Shown here: positions 62,084 to 64,000 of the stretch, one piece after another
How the letters are laid out: every line of letters starts with the position of its first letter
Position numbering within the stretch: the stretch's first letter is position 1
The notes under the pieces: model-generated
What the model was told of the DNA's origin: nothing
Databases searched by the model: none
What the model saw: the letters and a program-made list of their open reading frames with translations, nothing else
Source: Pseudomonas sp. GCEP-101
Lineage (GTDB): Bacteria; Pseudomonadota; Gammaproteobacteria; Pseudomonadales; Pseudomonadaceae
Direction of reading: 5' to 3'
Length of the DNA: 64,000 bases
Assembly: GCF_025133575.1 (NCBI RefSeq)
Contig: NZ_CP104011.1
Location: forward strand, 5,216,965-5,280,964
Translations under genes and position numbers: made by a program

Positions 62084-62828
62084 GGCTGCTCACTTCGCCC
62101 AAACGCATGGCGTCGAGCTTCTTCACATCGGGGTGCCAGGTTCCAGCCGGTAAGCGACTGCCGTCGGGGTAGAGAATGACGATGTTGCCCGCCGAATCCC
62201 GGCTCATGCGCGCAACTAGCTTGCGCTCCACTCGGGGCTCGAATACCAGGCGTTCGGCCGCCGGTCCTCGGGCATAGTCCGAACCGCTGGCCACAAACAT
62301 GATCACGGCATTGCCTGATCCCACCGTATTCACATAGGGGTAGTAATGGGCGTTCAGCAAAAGCTCCTTGCGGGTTCGTAGGGCTTCGGGCAGCTCGTCG
62401 ATGCGTTCGCCCTGCCGATCGACATTGAAGATGGCCGTCACGTCCTCGCGCACGGTGCCAGCAAGGTCGAGCTTGCCCGCCCGCCAGTATTGGACCCCCA
62501 CCGTCACGGTGGCGAGCCGCCAGTGGCAGGCGCTGCCACCATCCAAATCCAGTTGTGCCTGGTAGCGGTCGCTGTCACCCTGGCGCTTTGGCTTGATTTT
62601 GAGTTCCTGCGTCGCATAGCGGTTGAACGGACCATACTGCGGAGGGAAGCAGCGATCGGACAGGTACTCCGCCTCAATGGCCTTCACTGAGGCGCCTTCG
62701 GGCACTTTGATCGTCACAGTCACCTGTGGCCCGCTTGGCGGCGGCGTTAGGTCGTAGCGCGAACTACATGCCCCCAGTGCGAGCAGTGAAGCCATCAGAA
62801 GCAGGAGCCTCAAGAAAGTAAACTTCAT
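62076..62828 (-). CDS. Lipoprotein paralogue 1 (possible T6SS immunity protein)
   Basis: A 250-residue lipoprotein with lipobox Cys C21 (LLALGACSS). ATG 62828 begins the signal peptide; the longer frame upstream reads through another sequence. Conserved with paralogue 2: an early VTVTIKVPEG-like strand, two cysteines (SDRCFPP and SACHWRL), a YYP, an FEP and the C-terminal YPDGS motif. No named family is recognised. It has higher GC than its neighbours. The start overlaps the stop of the orphan remnant upstream (ATGA). Confidence 0.8.
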   Translation of the reverse strand: MKFTFLRLLLLMASLLALGACSSRYDLTPPPSGPQVTVTIKVPEGASVKAIEAEYLSDRCFPPQYGPFNRYATQELKIKPKRQGDSDRYQAQLDLDGGSACHWRLATVTVGVQYWRAGKLDLAGTVREDVTAIFNVDRQGERIDELPEALRTRKELLLNAHYYPYVNTVGSGNAVIMFVASGSDYARGPAAERLVFEPRVERKLVARMSRDSAGNIVILYPDGSRLPAGTWHPDVKKLDAMRLGEVSSHE

Positions 62829-62986
62829 TGATTGCGCCCCCTTCGGATGCCCCCAGGCTTCTCGAAGATCGGCATGGCGCAGCCACACGGAGTGAATGGC
62901 ATAACACTGTCCCACGGCTGAACTTCTTCGAGGCCAATACCCCTGGAGTAGTGGAGTCTGCCAACGAGAGGCAGAAAGGAGAGAGA
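62825..62986 (-). pseudogene. Orphan C-terminal coding remnant (53 residues) fused by ATGA to lipoprotein 1
   Basis: An open frame with no start at its 5' end; the only in-frame ATG is internal, at 62902. It contains RLHYSRGIGLEEVQPWDSVM then PFTPCGCAMPIFEKPGG and ends RRGRNQ. Its TGA overlaps the lipoprotein ATG. This is how an effector gene is often joined to its immunity gene, so it may be the 3' end of a lost effector or of another gene duplicated along with the lipoprotein. No family was recognised. Confidence 0.4.
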
Positions 62987-63009
62987 TCATGTTTTCCATG
63001 CCCCGCCTC

Positions 63010-63780
63010 TCACTTTGCAACCATCTCACTAAGCCTTTCTATATTTGGATCAGAGCTTGAAAATTCTCTAGTGCCGTCGGGATATATATTCTCCGCCTTC
63101 TCGCCTTTGCCAATATTTTTAACACCAATGGTTCGAACAACCATTTCTGAATGAAGAAGCGGCTCAAAGAATACCTTTTCAGCAGTGAGCGCTCGATATG
63201 AAAGAAAGTCCTGCCGCCCCAGAAGGACAATAGTCTTCTCGTGGCCACCAATGAATGTTTCAATCATCCATGGATAATAATCCGGCCTAATCGATAAATC
63301 TCCGTCGACCTCTTTCAAACCATACATATTTTTTTGCTGTGGAAGATTTTTATCAAAAGCAATGATAACCTCTCCGCCCCAGCCATACTTAACTCCCTCT
63401 CCAAACTGCGCGGAATTTTCGTAGTGAACCCCAAAGGTCACATTACTTAGCTTCCACTGACAAGTACCACCACCATCTCGAACCAAACGGGCCTCGTAGA
63501 GATCACTTTTCCCCAGGCGCTGAGGCTCGATCTCGATGGCATGAGCCCCCTTTATTTCGTAACGATTACCGTCTCCGTCGGAGCGAGAGATGGGGCACTT
63601 CGCCGAGCGATACATTACACGCATCGTGTTGGCGGCGAGATCCTTGGGGACTTTCACTGTCACGCTGACGGACTCCCCGCCAGGCGGTGGTGAAAAGTCA
63701 GTGCTGATAGCTTGCGCACAGCCCACCAAACTAACCAATAGCAAAAGGGCGGTCGACAACTGCAGCGGCCGGTATCTCAT
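63010..63780 (-). CDS. Lipoprotein paralogue 2 (possible T6SS immunity protein)
   Basis: A 256-residue lipoprotein with lipobox Cys C21 (LLVSLVGCAQ). It shares with paralogue 1 the strand VSVTVKVPKD, the paired cysteines (SAKCPIS; GTCQWKL), DYYPWM, FFEPLL and the YPDGT motif near the C-terminus. It is distinctly AT-rich. Its ATG overlaps the stop of paralogue 3 (ATGA), so the two are coupled. Confidence 0.8.
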   Translation of the reverse strand: MRYRPLQLSTALLLLVSLVGCAQAISTDFSPPPGGESVSVTVKVPKDLAANTMRVMYRSAKCPISRSDGDGNRYEIKGAHAIEIEPQRLGKSDLYEARLVRDGGGTCQWKLSNVTFGVHYENSAQFGEGVKYGWGGEVIIAFDKNLPQQKNMYGLKEVDGDLSIRPDYYPWMIETFIGGHEKTIVLLGRQDFLSYRALTAEKVFFEPLLHSEMVVRTIGVKNIGKGEKAENIYPDGTREFSSSDPNIERLSEMVAK

Positions 63781-64000
63781 CTATTCCCCTGACGAATAGC
63801 CTGTAGCGTATTGAAATTTGGCTTGCTGCTGCCATCTTCTACCACGCTACCGTCTGGATAGATAAAGCGAGTATGGTTACCTTCCTGTTTAACCTTTGGC
63901 CCTGCGGACTCCACCACATAATTAGCATGCAGAACAGGCTCAAATGACACTTTTCTCGCACTAAGTGCTTTAAATGTAAGGAAGAAGTCATCATCACCAA
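63777..64000 (-). CDS. Lipoprotein paralogue 3, C-terminal part (cut by window edge)
   Basis: An open frame continuing beyond the window; about 73 residues are visible. It ends with the same pattern as paralogues 1 and 2: LTFKALSARKVSFEPVLHAN, then RFIYPDGSVVEDG, and a terminal QAIRQGNR. The FEP and YPDG motifs are in register with paralogue 2. The stop at 63777-63779 lies within the start of paralogue 2. It is AT-rich like paralogue 2. Confidence 0.75.
   Translation of the reverse strand, partial: GDDDFFLTFKALSARKVSFEPVLHANYVVESAGPKVKQEGNHTRFIYPDGSVVEDGSSKPNFNTLQAIRQGNR

Overview
The window is about 64 kb of GC-rich DNA from a gammaproteobacterium, almost certainly a Pseudomonas in the broad sense, probably from the P. 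aeruginosa / nitroreducens / citronellolis side of the genus. The basis is two OprD-type porins, a type VI secretion block, malate:quinone oxidoreductase with an N-terminal export-like segment, many LysR/AraC/GntR regulators, and dense Pseudomonas-type REP palindromes of the GTAGGAGC...GCGA family in most intergenic gaps. No rRNA, tRNA, CRISPR array or transposase was found. The species name is inference.

Layout. 1-4226: a TonB-dependent receptor (5' end outside the window) and two TauD-type 2-oxoglutarate dioxygenases. 4601-12180: a GntR/UTRA regulator with a palindrome just before its start, then a same-strand run of an AprA/FrdA-like flavoprotein, a two-cluster AprB-like ferredoxin, a TauA/SsuA-type binding protein with an extra C-terminal domain, permease, ATPase, a HEAT-repeat protein and a small CxCxxC protein of the DUF971 type. 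Several of these overlap by ATGA. This is the most unusual metabolic cluster here and reads as an organosulfur uptake and redox locus. 12173-25071: ordinary accessory genes: two alpha/beta hydrolases, an OprD porin, an HxlR-EmrA-EmrB efflux operon, LysR/MFS genes, a GNAT, a DUF2501 protein and a glycerophosphodiester phosphodiesterase. 15580-15607 is a strong intrinsic terminator with no gene before it, possibly the end of a small RNA.

25333-43225: KatG with a possible OxyR site; a three-gene set (YtcJ-like amidohydrolase, chloroperoxidase-type hydrolase, membrane ABM protein) beside a short winged-helix/NB-ARC regulator; a GlxA-type AraC regulator divergent from a YcaC-like hydrolase, DoxX and an OprD porin, with a 69-bp-spaced direct repeat between them; MFS/LysR, metallo-beta-lactamase-fold, LysR and AraC genes; and several REP arrays, two of them tandemly duplicated. 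43369-48321: a P2-type cation ATPase and malate:quinone oxidoreductase. 49054-54923: a GntR/FCD regulator followed by an amino-acid ABC transporter, a PotF-like binding protein and a gamma-glutamyltransferase-like enzyme, probably a catabolic operon for gamma-glutamyl amines or similar.

54993-64000 (minus strand): part of a type VI secretion locus. In transcription order it has tandem lipoproteins (three paralogues, one cut by the window edge, plus one unrelated), PAAR, a truncated Tla3-like adaptor, a TssA C-terminal remnant, TssF, TssG, TssJ, TssE and an ImpA/OmpA hybrid. The upstream end is more AT-rich. It carries what look like duplicated immunity lipoproteins, an orphan C-terminal coding remnant, and a deletion-like join between two T6SS genes, all signs of effector-module turnover.
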